From assembly GCA_020740775.1 (NCBI GenBank), contig JAHEWK010000032.1:1-64000 (forward strand): a stretch of 64,000 nt of DNA, in the 5' to 3' direction. Shown here piece after piece: positions 1 through 10,841 of this stretch. The position numbers and the translations under genes were made by a program. The notes under the pieces were generated by a model that had not been told where the DNA came from, ran no database searches, and saw only the letters and a program-made list of their open reading frames with translations. This DNA is from Ilyonectria destructans (taxonomy: Eukaryota; Ascomycota; Sordariomycetes; Hypocreales; Nectriaceae). The stretch's first letter is position 1, and each line of letters starts with the position of its first letter.

Positions 1-367
1 GAGGAATTTAGCGTCATTGGGATTTGGTTACGTTATTTATGGGACTCCTCGAGTAAATGTCCTGAGGAGTCTGTCAAGGTACTTACACTAACTAGTTGAC
101 AATTTTCGCGCCTCTAGAGTATCACTCTTTTCCATATCCATTAATAGCCACATTAAAGCATATTATATTTGCCCTCAATTTCACTGGGCTGTGTATAAAG
201 GTACACTCTATCTAGAAATCAATTTTTGTAACACCTGTGCTCCTGTATCTTGTGGAAAACTCTAATATGCGGTGGACTAATTTGGCGTAATTACCAATCC
301 TGCCACTCTTCCGCTAAATAACCCGCAAAGCGAAGAGTAAACATAGTTAAAAACCAGTGAAATACTA
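1..367. other. AT-rich non-coding stretch
   Basis: I see no open frame with family resemblance here, only AT-rich sequence downstream of the WD40 relic that ends at 368. Confidence 0.5.
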
Positions 368-1047
368 TTAATTATTGTATAGTGCTTTTAACGTATGTAA
401 TAAGCGAGCGTTGCACTTTCCCCTCAATCTCTCTTCTTTCCATTTGATCAAATGCTTCTCAACAACTCGACACGTCACAATCAAATACTGAGCCAAAAAC
501 CCTTCTTGCTCTTCAAGCCCTTCAAAATAACCCAAAACTAAGCCGATGACAATGGTGGATCCTAACACTGTCGAGCAGGATGGTCGGAAATCCACCGGCA
601 GCCAGAGCAAGTTATTTCCATGCCAGGAAATCCAGCAGCCGTCTCCGGTAATACCGAAGCCGAAACGGCAGTCGCGAATATGGTTCGGCATAACTGGCGA
701 AGTAGATGCCACAGATGCCTCTGCGACTAGTGGCTTTTGTACGGTAATGGCGCCAAGATCGGTAAGTAGGCGTGTATTACCTGGCTCAAACGATAGGTGA
801 GATGCAACCCCAACATGAACTGCCTGGACGCAGTCACCGGCGTCGGTGCGCCAGATCCGTACCGTCCAATCGTCCGAGGCCGATGCCACGAGCGCCGAGT
901 CGTGCGAAAAAGCTACCGACCTAACGAAGCCGCTATGGCCCTTGAGCCTCTGGATGCAATCACCCGTGTCGGTATGCCAGATCCGTACCGTCCGGTCCGC
1001 GAGGCCGAGGCTACAAACGTCGAGTCGTGTGAGAAAGCTACTAAAAA
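368..1047 (-). pseudogene. C-terminal WD40 tail of a HET-E/NWD-type NLR (relic)
   Basis: Read on the minus strand, this has one complete WD40 repeat (GHSGFVRSVAFSHDS, then DDWTVRIW) and a preceding partial one (DRTVRIWHTDTG). After these comes the closing segment common in fungal NACHT-WD40 proteins, with GDGCWISWHGNNLLWLP. The half-repeat just upstream (VAFSHDSTFVASAS) is in a different frame from DRTVRIW, which puts a frameshift near 1005. Similarity stops at about 1047, and no NACHT or effector domain lies upstream. In intact proteins this beta-propeller is the ligand-sensing end of an incompatibility NLR. Here it is a tail cut off from its ATPase. Family assignment is confident; expression is unlikely. 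Confidence 0.75.
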
Positions 1048-1516
1048 TCATCAATGGAAGTTATCTGATGACCAACTTAGCGCCATTGGCCCTTACGCCA
1101 CTATTTTCCAGGTCTGGCACCACGGAGAGGATCCCGGCGAAAAGGCAGATATCCCACTCAGGATTCTCGCTGTTCCATTGCGCGCGGCCTTTGGTGTATT
1201 GCTACAACATCATGATCAATCTGGGCAACAGAATCGCCCTGATCTCTCCTTCGCTCGGATTTGCCATGGACTATCTACATTCAACTGGTGGACCGGACTA
1301 CCGAGATTTCCCACTTGTGAACGCTACACAATTCGGCGATAGCCGTGATGTCCATTCATGTTTTCCCTCTTCACGGGTCGCCTTCCCCAACCCTTTCAAA
1401 TTCACGCAGTTCTTAGCTCGTGTGTGGACCCAGTGGGAGGATTTAATTGGGCAGGATCCTTGTCGTCTTCTTTCGCAAGGTGAGCTGAGGAAGAAGAGAG
1501 AGAGAGACAGATGTGT
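1048..1516. other. Unassigned sequence between WD40 relic and dispersed repeat
   Basis: Long overlapping frames exist on the plus strand, but none resembles a known family and the longest is partly antisense to the WD40 relic. It ends in a purine-rich run (GAGGAAGAAGAGAGAGAGAC) just before the repeat at 1517. Confidence 0.4.
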
Positions 1517-1716
1517 TTTCCGCCATTGGGAGCGCGAAGCGCTCCAGCCTCCCGAGGGGCATGTGGTGTGCGGAGACTACCTGTCTATTCTATATACAGT
1601 ACACTCGGAGAGGTTCGGTATCAAATGTCCGGGATATCCTGCAAATCGAGCCTATTGGCAGCTGTGTGAAGGTTGTACCGCGCCCGTTGGCTCCGCCGTT
1701 TGAGCTCGTGTTCGGT
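1517..1716 (+). repeat. Short dispersed repeat, copy 1 (SINE-like family)
   Basis: About 200 bp is shared with 43226-43427 in the same orientation. Both copies hold a GGAGCGC..GCGCTC hairpin, CCTCCCGAGGGGCAT, a GATATCCTGCA-like stretch and a shared end ACCGCGCCCGTTGGCTCCGCCG..TTGAGCTCGTGTTCGGTT. The second copy is flanked by a 13-bp target duplication, so the family behaves like a short retroelement. I cannot define the outer ends of this copy. Confidence 0.65.
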
Positions 1717-2008
1717 TGGTGCGTCGTAGATGTAGGCATATGGCGCTACATAGCGTGTGTCTGGAAGTGGGCCAGGGCAAGCAGAGCATGGGAGGCTCAG
1801 TGTATCATCCTTCCTTGCCGTGACCGGCAGGCTCAGCAGTTGTCATGCTCTACTGCTAGGTAGGGGTTGGGAAGAGAGAAAGGGAAAAAGTGTAGAAAGA
1901 AAGGCAGGGTTTTGCTGGGGTCCCCTAGGACCTGCCTGGCTTCGAGGGCAGATTTTCTCGTAGAACTGAGTCACCCGTAGGAAGCGTTCAAAGTCTTTTG
2001 GGCTGGAG

Positions 2009-2922
2009 ATGAGGCGCAGCCAGTATTCATGCCGAGTCTTGGGGGTTGGCTTAAAGGTAGGGTGGACGTTGCAAGAGCTCCTAGCACCATGTGAGATGCA
2101 GTTCTACGACATGGAATGGGAATACTTGGGCACGAAAACTGGTCTGGCGGATGTACTCGAGCGAATCCCCGGTGTACACGCGCAATACCTTATCGGCGCG
2201 GAGCATTTTGGACGCGCCTGCATCGCGACCAAGATGAGTTGGATGGATGGCAGGACGCGAGACGGGGCGGGTAGAGGATATCGCGTATAGCATGCTGGGC
2301 ATCTTCAATATCACCATGACGCCACAGTATGGAGAGGGCATGCGTGCCTTCATGCGACTACAGCAGACCCTTCTATCCACGTCGACGGATGAATCCCTGT
2401 TCGCGTGGAGGATGCCTGATGCTGGCGCTGGAGCGAAATACAACCTCAAGTTGGGTTCTGCGGCAGGCTGGGCATCAGATAAATGGGGACTTTTAGCCCC
2501 CTCGTCAGAGTGGTTTAAAGATTCTGGCCAGATCACGACACAGGACGCCGGGCGAATCCAGCGGCCCAACGGTGGCTTCGTGATGACGCAGCAGGGCCTA
2601 CAAGTACCTATCCCTTTAATTACCTCGTGCGACGCTCGGCGACGTTGTGGCAATCAGCACCATTATAGGAGTGTTGCCTTATCTCGTGTATTGGCGAAGA
2701 AAAGAAATGAAAGCCTTTAAATTCATGCTTAATTGCTGGAGGCGTGACGGGCGTGGGGATGTAAAGGCTGTACAGATCTACCTTCGTCCACTGTCTAGGG
2801 GACCCGCCAGGACATTAAAGAGGATCCGATGCAACGGGTTTGGACTGCATAAGGGAAAGATCGAGAACGGGTATGCCGAGCCGGGTATTATATTACAGCC
2901 AGACACTACTTATATAGACTAA
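2009..2922 (+). pseudogene. HET-domain incompatibility protein, frameshifted fragment
   Basis: The second half of a HET domain is visible in the order typical of HET-E-like proteins: GWTLQELLAP, FYDMEWEYLGTKTGLADVL, RVEDIAYSMLGIFNI, YGEGMRAFMRLQQTLL and STDESLFAW. The reading frame changes near 2250-2290 (frame 2 to 3) and again near 2650 (frame 3 to 1), where a C-terminal segment with WRRDGRGD..ARTLKRIRCNGF follows. The N-terminal half of HET is missing. HET domains trigger cell death during hyphal fusion between unlike individuals; this copy cannot encode one. The preceding 300 bp (1717-2008) show nothing recognisable. Confidence 0.8.
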
Positions 2923-3219
2923 GATACTATAACTTAGTTAGAAAGTAAAGAATACTATTTTATAACTTCATAACCACCTAAGAAATTACATATATTCAAA
3001 CTAATATAAAGATAGTTATTACTTTTACTTGAGCCGACTTTAGTCGGCTTTAAGTAACCACATCCCTAAACCACTCCATCTAAGCACCTAACAGCAAATC
3101 ATTGAGCTAGATCAAATCATGGACATACACTACATATATATATATTAACAGTTTTACTTCATTTGTCCGCAGTGCCAGCTCTCGGTACGCTCTACGCACT
3201 ATCAACCACCATCATGTCA

Positions 3220-4102
3220 TTACTCATTAATCCGGTGCTGCCAGACCTCCTGCTCCACCCTAGCACTATACGTACTCGCCCCCAGAATGTCTCTCATCTG
3301 CTGGACACCAGTAAACATCACCTGCCTCGCCACGAACCACCGGATGCCCTCATGGCAAGGCGGACTTGTCAAGCTTCCCTGATAGGTCCAAAACTCATTG
3401 AAGTATGAGACGCTCTCAAGAGCCAACCTGTGATCGATTGTCGCCTCTTCCACGATGTCCGTCTCGTTGAACCCGATCATAGGAGGCAGTTGGGTTAGGA
3501 AAGGGTTATCCTTGTTGCCAGGATCGAGTCGGAAAGCCAGCACGGCCCTCTCGTGTCCTTCGGCGTCGACATGAACAAAATGCAACTCGGCCTTCGAACG
3601 GTCGCCCCCGACAGAGTGGTCTGCCGGCGCGTGGATGTGCCACCCTTTGAGATACACCGTCTCATTATCAAACGAAAACGAGGGATTCTTGTTCCAGACA
3701 CCCTCCTCGTGTAAGACAGTGAATGCTGGACCATAATTCCAGTTGTAGAAGTTTCCAGTCACAGTCTCGGGGTAGTTAAATGTTATAATATGGTTCAGGG
3801 ACAGCCCATTGTTGAGGCTCAGCACGATAGGCGATTGCTGTGTTCCAGTCTGACACAGAGCGTAATCTTCGTGCATGGTTAATACGAGAGGAATCAAGAA
3901 GGTTGGTAAGAGAGCAAAACTTACCCGGGCTGAGGCGGCCCCAGTTGAAGGAAGCTTCGTATGCCCAGGGTGTTTCTCCAGGTGTGGCGCGGGGGTTAAT
4001 ATGTCGTTTTTTGGTCTTTAGCGGGAGGTGATTATTATGGCTCGCGCACGAAAGAACGGTGGTGGCATATACCGCCGTTGCGAAGAGGGAGCGGAAGAGC
4101 AT
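3220..4102 (-). CDS. Secreted alpha-class carbonic anhydrase
   Basis: This gene has two exons on the minus strand, 4102-3925 and 3866-3220, giving 274 aa. The 58-bp intron (3924-3867) runs from GTAAGT to GAAG and joins CCG-G to AT, restoring LSP-DYALCQTGTQQSPI. The protein starts with a hydrophobic signal peptide (MLFRSLFATAVYATTVLSCA). It then shows alpha-CA hallmarks: QSPI, the zinc-ligand pair in WHIHAPADHS, the third zinc His in AELHFVH, and LTSPPCHEGIRWFV near the active site. The family hydrates CO2 to bicarbonate and proton with a Zn ion; the signal peptide places it outside the cell or in the secretory route. No lesions are seen, so it is one of the few intact genes here. The plus-strand gap 2923-3219 is AT-rich and empty. 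Confidence 0.92.
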
Positions 4103-4400
4103 ATCGGGATAGTAGAAGCAAGGCTGTATAAACGGGGTGTTCTAATTGCGATTCTTAGGAAATTGGGTTAGGAGGTGAATGCTTCTCATGAAGGGGGCAT
4201 ACCTGAGATTTATCCATTTGTCGCGTTCTCACTTTAATTTGCGCAAACGGCGATCAGGCCACTGCCGAAATGAGGGCGCAGATCCGCACGCGTCATGGCT
4301 AGAGGCTCGGAGCGTAATAGCGGTAGAGGCTACCCGGACCCTTGCTTACTGTCTCGCCTGATCGGGAAGATTAAGCCACGTTAGTGAAAGTTTAAAATAC
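4103..4400. other. Intergenic, presumed promoter of carbonic anhydrase
   Basis: No coding sequence is supported. It would hold the upstream region of the minus-strand carbonic anhydrase. The Helitron 3' end should lie just beyond it, near 4380-4400, but I cannot fix it. Confidence 0.4.
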
Positions 4401-4404
4401 TACG

Positions 4405-4447
4405 TCACCCCATGCACATTGGAGCGGCGATGGGGTGCATGGGGTAG
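4405..4447 (-). repeat. Helitron 3' subterminal hairpin
   Basis: ACCCCATGCAC (4407-4417) and its perfect complement GTGCATGGGGT (4435-4445) form an 11-bp stem with a 17-nt loop. It sits about 60 bp downstream of the last helicase codon in element orientation, where Helitrons carry a 3' hairpin that ends rolling-circle transfer. Confidence 0.55.
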
Positions 4448-4500
4448 CCTCAGCCGAAGGCTGTGTGTCCGCGGGCCGGGAAGCTATTCCTACTACTGCA

Positions 4501-4941
4501 TTATCTACATACTGATCCATTGGCATAGCTATTCTTGGTATTATGTGACATGTACGGATTCCGTGTGAGCACCTGTCGTTTCCTAAGCTCCTGATCCCTC
4601 ATCTTCATCTTCATGCCATCCGGGGGAGACCCGTAGGCCAGGTGATTACGATCAAATGGTGCATCCAACATCAGACCCTCGAGCGTTTTCACGCGAGAGA
4701 CAGCCATGTAGCTTAAACCAGTCTGAAAGTCCCGGCAGGACAGATCTGTAACTATCATGTCTTCGGTGATGCTTTGTGACTTGTGTACGGTAATTGCGTA
4801 GCATACGATCAGGGGAAACTGGGTGCGAGCGCAGAGAGTGGCTCCGATGAGGAAGTCCCTCTCCACTGGGAGAATCGGCACAATCTTCCTGCCATTAGCG
4901 GTGGTTAGGAATACCGGTCCGCTGTATTTGTCAAACTCCAT
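4501..4941 (-). pseudogene. Helitron helicase, C-terminal segment
   Basis: This is the last ~146 residues of the Helitron PIF1-like helicase, in the same frame as 4963-6810 and separated from it by one TAA at 4963-4965. The family's final helicase motifs are clear: CYAITVHKSQSITED and GLSYMAVSRVKTLEGLML. The reading before the stop (GADPI) and after it (DPPYIIIMEFDKYSGP) joins smoothly, so the stop is a single nonsense change and not an intron. Confidence 0.85.
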
Positions 4942-4962
4942 TATAATAATATAGGGAGGGTC

Positions 4963-6810
4963 TTAGATGGGGTCGGCCCCAGGTGCCCAGCCGATATCGT
5001 AAACTGTGCCGCGAGCGCCGTTGCAGAGGTCAACTGGCTGCCAAAGGTTGGACGTCAGCATCAGACGGGAGCCAATGCATATTGGGATCTGCTTCGCAAG
5101 GTTTCCCGCCTTGTCATCAGGCGCAGCAGCCGCGCCGGGGCCGACGTTCTTAGCCATGACCTGGATGACTGGCCGGCTGAGGCGGTCGAGGTGATAGTGG
5201 TTATATTCGTTCACCCTATCTTTAGTGGCGTATACTCGTAAGGCGTTGACAAACCTTGCGACCTCTTGATCGTCTAGTTTTGCCTGTACGCGGCTGGAAA
5301 GGAGCTTCCAGGATTCCACAGATAGTTGAAGCAGCCGCAATTCCCCGAGAGCTAGGCGGAATGCCTCCTGATCGTCGCCACGCTGCCGCTGGACAACTTT
5401 CAAGAAGACCGATTTATCGAATCGCCTATATGCGTTTCTGCCCTTGATCTCTACTCCCTGAACCTCTTTATCGTAATAAAGCGGCTTCTGCAGCACAGGG
5501 GGAAGCTGAAAGAAGTCACCAACCAACAGGATGTTCAGGCCGCCAAAGAACTCTTCGTTCTTATTCGGGAACGCCTCTCGGAGACGGTCATCGATCCAAG
5601 ATAGCTGACGCAGTCCCAGCATGCTCTTCTCGTCAATGATCAGATACTTGATATCCTTAAGCTTCTTCTGGAGCTGGGCCTTATCAATGGCTGAGAGAGG
5701 CTTGAAGTCCTTATTAATTGGCAGGTGCAACAGGGAATGCAAGGTAGTGCCCGAAATCTGATTTCCCGCGACGCCCGTGGGCGCGGCACGCCAGACGGGT
5801 GTCCCTCTCCCGCCCGTCGCGGCTTGAAGGTGCGCGGAGAGCAGGTTAATGAGGTATGACTTGCCAGTGCCGCCTCCGCCATCCACATGGAGTAACAACT
5901 GGGAGGGATCCCGGGTCAGGAAGTGGCCCATCACCGTGCCGTACACCAGGCGCTGCTCTGGATTTAGGGAATCGCGAGCCTCCAATGGCTGATCATCCAC
6001 GTCAAGGTCAAGGGTGTTTTCCGCTTTGCGTTGCTTCCAGTAGTCGCCGTTGAGAATGCCATCATCGGTATACCGCCCAACATGAGGGGTCCAATCGTAA
6101 TTAATGTCAATATCTCGGCGGCCGAGGATGTCGATGTCCTCTTCCTCCAGCGGGCGGTCAGGTAGCATGCGGGCGAGTTCATGCCAATCCTCCTCCGCGA
6201 TGGGCTCCTCATGGGCCTCAAGCTCAAACTCATCGTCCTCTGCCGTCAATTCATCCGTATCCGGCTCTCCATAATGATCGTCCGCATGGGTATCGTGGAG
6301 CTGTCTGCAGCGCATGTACCCGGCTGTGAAAGAATCGAACCGCTGGCCACCCACAACGAGCAACTCTTCTGGAAAGCGATGTGGATGAACCATCATCAAT
6401 TTAACACGACAGAAGTCGTTAAACTGGGAAGAGGCTTCCATGGATTTGTATCGAGGGAAGTAAGACAGGACCCTCTTTTTCGCGTGAGCAGCGAGTCTCC
6501 TCCACGTGTTGAGATTGTACGACTGCAGGTATTCGAGATACGTTACATCCTCATGCTGGTCCTTTCTCTCTAGATATTTCCTGTAGCTGCCGATGGCCTC
6601 GTTGACATCTCCATCCACACGATACGAACGCGCCTGTCGCTCCAACGGACGGCAGTCCACGGTGACAACCATACGGGTGCCTTCTTGCAGCGGAATGTTA
6701 AGCAGCAGATGGGAAATCTCCTGCGCCGAGTAATCTCTCTCGGCGATCAGCTTGTTCATGAGGCGAGAGGAGAAGGACAACAGGGGCTGAACGTGCGATG
6801 TATGAGGCAA
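4963..6810 (-). pseudogene. Helitron PIF1-like helicase segment
   Basis: Superfamily 1B helicase core: Walker A HVDGGGGTGKSYLINLL, an APTGVAG motif, Walker B YLIIDEKSMLG, and LLVGDFFQLPPV. The upstream part (LSFSSRLMNKLIAERDYSAQEISHLLL) is the conserved linker between Rep and helicase. The helicase unwinds donor DNA during rolling-circle transposition. It is out of frame with the Rep segment above it and ends at a premature TAA, so no full product can form. Confidence 0.9.
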
Positions 6811-6856
6811 GACCTGGTCTGCAAGCCGGGAGAAAGACTCGGTCTTCTTCTCAGCT

Positions 6857-8005
6857 TTACTGCAATACTTCGTAGGTAATGACCGCCTGTAAGCTGGTGC
6901 AAGGAGATATGTCGATATTGGCTAGCCAGCCTAGGATAATCGCAGGGTTGAAGTTGTTCATGAGGCTGTCATTCCGGGCCGCCTCAAAGATGTAGTACGA
7001 CCGGCCTTCCTTCCTGATCACTGCGGCCAGCTCCCGCAAGGCACGAGGGAAGTCAAAACGACACTCCCTCTCTGGATTGGCAACGTTGGCCGCCTCGATA
7101 TCTGCTGCGGCGCCTTCCATATCCCTTGCCAGATCGCCGGTTCTTTTCCTCACACGCAAGCAGTACGTGGTGTTGCACTTGTGGCGCTGGCAACGGTTGA
7201 CGATTTGTGAGAGCCGCAGGAATGTCATCTCTATGCTCAGGGGATCCACGCTCAGGGGATTACCCTCACCCTGAGGCATAGTCCTACTCGGCTCGGGGTT
7301 AATGGCAGTGACGTGGAATCCCCACGTGCGTGCAAAAACATCACGAGCGGCTTCGTCCTCCATGTCGGCTCCGGGGCAATTTTCCATCCAGTACAGGCCG
7401 TGGTTGTGTGGACTCCCACGCCCTTGCCATTCATAACGATCCCAGTAATCCGTGATGCTGAACTTCTTGCTTAGCACGATATCCCGAAAGAGGCAGTATC
7501 GGCGGTAGAAATGGAAAGCAGCAATGTGAGGGTTCTGCCGCAATAGGCGGCGCGATAGAGCCATCCTCTCCGGCTCGGTGGCGGCTAGCCAGTCGTCATA
7601 CTGGGGCATGTGCTGGTAGAGACTCCGCCAGTGTAAATCTGCCGGGCTAAACGTGATGAATGCACCAGGACAACCAAGGTTATAGGCGTAGGCCTCGAGG
7701 TCCTGCCTCTTTTTGTTCCAGAATGGACGCGTACCGCGAATAGACACCGCATGCCTTGTGATCGAGTTGATCAGCGCCTGCGCCTCGGGGTCCTCGCTGT
7801 GTTCGAGCGCCTGAATAAGTTGCTCTCGCGTCAGCGGCTGCTGTCTCCCATCATGTTGCTTCACGAAGAATCTGGACCGCGAACGTGCTTGTGACCGCAT
7901 TAGCGTGTTGAAGGCGACGAAGCGGAAGGTCGGGTGGCGTGCAAAACGCCCGTCGTGCCAGCGCATCGCGTGCTCGACGTAATCCTTGTAATCAATGGAG
8001 CGCAA
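6857..8005 (-). pseudogene. Helitron Rep (HUH endonuclease) segment
   Basis: The Helitron helicase-like N-domain is present (AYAYNLGCPGAFITFSPAD). The HUH metal site reads GRGSPHNHGLYW (about 7391-7417), and the region runs on to LGWLANIDISPCTSLQAVITY. The frame breaks at about 6868, between VITYE and YCSKAEKK, which lie one frame apart. In this family that stretch carries the paired catalytic tyrosines, so the lesion hits the strand-transfer centre itself. Rep nicks and rejoins single-stranded DNA at the element ends. Confidence 0.88.
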
Positions 8006-8044
8006 TCGGGGTTCAACAAAGTCGGCTCTACCGTCAGGAAAGAG

Positions 8045-9211
8045 TCAGGGAAATGCCAAGGAGAGTAGGGCATGAGAGCGATTGAACTCATTAATGGGTG
8101 TGTGTCGTATATTCGGGAGCTGCAGCTCGTGTTGTGCCTGCGCCTGGAAGCTTGTGGAAAGCCCTGAATCAGCGCCTGATTCTCCGGAGAGAATAGACCG
8201 CAGAGCATCGAGCTCCGTGTCCTTAGCCAACAGGTCCGGCACCGCAGCCTCGTCCTCCAGGTCAGGCTCTGCCTCCTGATCTTCCTCGGGTGAGTCGGGT
8301 CCAACATCGGCAGCCTCCACCTGACTCTGGGGGATAGCATCCAGGACATTACCATCTTGGGGCAATTGATTCAGCCGCTCTTCGTCGATGGCGACGCATC
8401 GATAGCCGGGATGATGGCGGCGGAGGTAGTCGAGCCATATGACAACCGGCTGGCGGCGCACGCGGAACTGGCGGGTGAATTGCCGGCTAAGATTTGCGTG
8501 GGACGACGTATTCGCAGGACGTAGTAACACAGTGTTCAACTCTTGCGGCAAAAGCGGGAGCTGGTTGTACACTAAGCCAACCTCCCGGAGAAAGCGAATT
8601 ACGTGCCCTCGATACTTGTACTGCTGCCCTCGCACAAGCATAATGTTCACGTGGACGTGAACACGAGCAATCAACGACTCTTCGGTAGGCGTGAGCTGGG
8701 GCAACCGGCCCGGCACAGGGCCAAAGTCGAGCTGATTGTCCGCAGAGAAGAAATATGGCTCGTCGGGCTGGCGCTTCTCATCCCTCCGATAACAACGCGC
8801 ACAAATGCCATCGCAATCGATCTTCATCTGGAACCAACTCTCTTGGCATCGACTGCAAAACTGCATTTGGTCATTGTCCAGCTCTGTCCAGAACTCGCGG
8901 AGGATTTCCTTGTCGCGACCAGTCAAGGCGCAAGCCTCAAGGTCTCCATTCCACACCGGGTCTTGTGCATGAAATACCGCCGATTCTTCAGGTGAAATCA
9001 TCACTGGGCTCCGATACCGTCGTGGCGGCCTCGACGATGGAGTTTGCCTTCGAGATTGTCTCGGCCGCCCTCCTGTACCAGGGGCAGGACCACGGCGACC
9101 ACGCCTTGGCTGTGCGGAAGGCTGCGGCAAGCGATGGCAAAGAGGGCTTCCATCCACGGAATTATTATTGTCGTTCTCGTCTTCGTCCCCTGGATCGGAA
9201 TCACACTCCAC
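8045..9211 (-). pseudogene. Helitron Rep N-terminal region with zinc-finger-like motif
   Basis: In frame with the Rep segment, but cut by TGA at 8045-8047; SLAFP before the stop and LFPDGRADFVEPRLRSIDY after it are continuous. It carries a CxxC..CxxC motif (CSRC, then CARC) and the DUF6570-like stretch typical of fungal Helitron proteins upstream of Rep. The frame has no ATG at 9211 (the codon is GTG) and stays open upstream to about 9389. It is acidic and proline/arginine-rich near its start. Confidence 0.8.
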
Positions 9212-9405
9212 CCCTAATTGTTTGAGGTACCTCTGTGGTCGAGCAGGCGAAAGGAGTAAGTTGAAATAGTCCTCGGCGTCAATATCAGATTCAGAGAAAT
9301 GTCCCCTGTCGTTGCCTCCCTTGGTTATCCCATTCCCGTCTTGAAACCAACTCGGTTGTAGTCGATCTCGACTCCCATCTACGCTCCGTGGTTAGCCTGA
9401 ACAAT

Positions 9406-9894
9406 TTACCAGGACGACAGCACAAGGATACCTTCTCCAGGACCCTCAGACCCATCAAAGACGCCGAGTTGAGATATTGTGGGAGTCAGTGGCACAGTCT
9501 CCCCTGCACGGCGTCGTGAACGATGGTCGCGCTGGACAGCGGCCAGCTTGGCCCTCGCCCCGGCCTTGGAAGGATCATCTTGCGAGTCTTTCCCGGCCCT
9601 GTGGAACCTAGCAGCCAAGTAAGAGTAATCTACACTAGTTGTGCTGCTTCGGACAGTAGATGGATCAGAATGTGAGGCGGTTGGATGGGTCGTTGGCTGC
9701 GCGGGAGGTGAGGGAGCCATTTCCCGGAAGAGCCGCGAGCTTTGTTGGGTTGGTGGAATTGGCGTCCCTAGCACTACGTGAGGCTGGCTGATTGACTCTC
9801 TGAATAACCTCCTAGCTGCATGAAGTTGTTGTAGCTTCTCTGGCGACGTGGGCTGGGTTCCAGCAGCAAAAATAGCTTCACTCGGAGGGTACAT
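9406..9894 (-). other. Probable N-terminal part of the Helitron protein
   Basis: A 162-codon frame starts with an ATG and is rich in Ser, Pro, Arg and Gln. It lies directly upstream of the Helitron Rep frame but in another frame. A GTAAAT donor-like site overlaps its stop, but no acceptor at a sensible distance restores the frame. It may therefore be an exon with a decayed junction or a frameshifted N-terminus. Assignment rests on position and composition only. Confidence 0.4.
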
Positions 9895-9900
9895 CTATGA

Positions 9901-10841
9901 TGTAGGTGAATAATAGGCTAAGGAGACAGAGTGCGGAAGGACTTGCCGTTTTTGTCGCCTGCGCTACTATGTCACCGACAAACTGGATGGGCGATAGACT
10001 CTGGCTCACAAGCGTCCTAAACTTGTCCAGTTTAGTGCCATCATGACGGTGGATTTTAAACCTCGCTTCCTTGTCGCCGCTATGTTCAATTCTGCCTAAC
10101 AGCTTCCGGTGCCTCCGTTGAATTACGGACTTGGCTCAACCAGCCACTAACGAGACATAGAGTTTTGATACGATGGTGGCATGACTGCAGGTAAGTTCAG
10201 GATAGCCTGGGGGCGTACCGTAAGCGTGAAGTCAGTGCGATGAATGTGGATGCTTTCGATTGGATGCAATCATCGAGGCATGCGAAGAGAATCTTTAGTC
10301 AAATCTTTAGTAGTGGGCCTTGCCGCAGCTTGGAGCTATTTCTGTCATCTGTCATCTTGACTCGGCATTCACAGCCTGATTTTGCTTGGCGAGAAACAGT
10401 GGAGGCGAAGTCTCCAGCCCAGCACCCTCAATTGACACGGGTGGGCCAACAAATACGAGCTTGCTGAATTGACGATCTAAATCCATTGGCCTCCACGCAT
10501 CTGTCCTCCAGTAAGCTTCATCCTCATATGCAAAGCTGTAAGGCTAGCGGGCGGCAAGGCATTTTCAGCCAAGAAAGACCAACAAACGGTGCGGTCTGGG
10601 CTTCAACTCGCAGTACACAGAATGCAGCCTCCCTTCTAATCTCAGAAGCTGAAGCTTTAGTGCTGATGCAATAACTGCTACGTGGGTGACAAGAGTTGAG
10701 CCGCATGTCCTCGTCTGGATTTATTACCTTGCGTATGTGGGAGATGATTGAACGTAGAAGAGTATGTGCAATCCGAACTGGCGCCTTCTGTTTCGAAGAG
10801 ACTCTTCACTGCTTGAGCGTCATTCTGAAAGCAAATTCGAA
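9901..10841. other. Non-coding; Helitron 5' flank and promoter side of membrane-protein gene
   Basis: No frame here resembles a known family. The Helitron 5' end should fall in the first part and the promoter of the gene starting at 10842 in the second. Confidence 0.4.

Larger units (their letters stand above)
4400..9900 (-). mobile_element. Degenerate Helitron (rolling-circle transposon)
   Basis: A minus-strand Rep/helicase coding region spans about 5.4 kb, from a zinc-finger N-terminus through the HUH replication initiator to a PIF1-like helicase. Beyond its 3' end there is an 11-bp stem (4407-4417 pairing with 4435-4445, loop 17), as expected for the Helitron 3' terminal hairpin. A smaller GCC-rich hairpin sits at 4451-4463. 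I could not locate the exact 5' TC or 3' CTRR ends. Three coding lesions (TGA at 8045, frameshift at about 6868, TAA at 4963) suggest it no longer moves on its own. Confidence 0.85.

Noticed and set aside
846..1703. 285-codon plus-strand frame
   Set aside because: Partly antisense to the WD40 relic and partly within a dispersed repeat; no family resemblance.
3776..3897. Carbonic anhydrase as two separate or broken genes
   Set aside because: A 58-bp intron explains the break, and the spliced protein matches the family from signal peptide to end.
9364..9406. 31-nt intron joining the Helitron N-terminal frame to Rep
   Set aside because: Too short for a fungal intron, and splicing it would create a stop codon.
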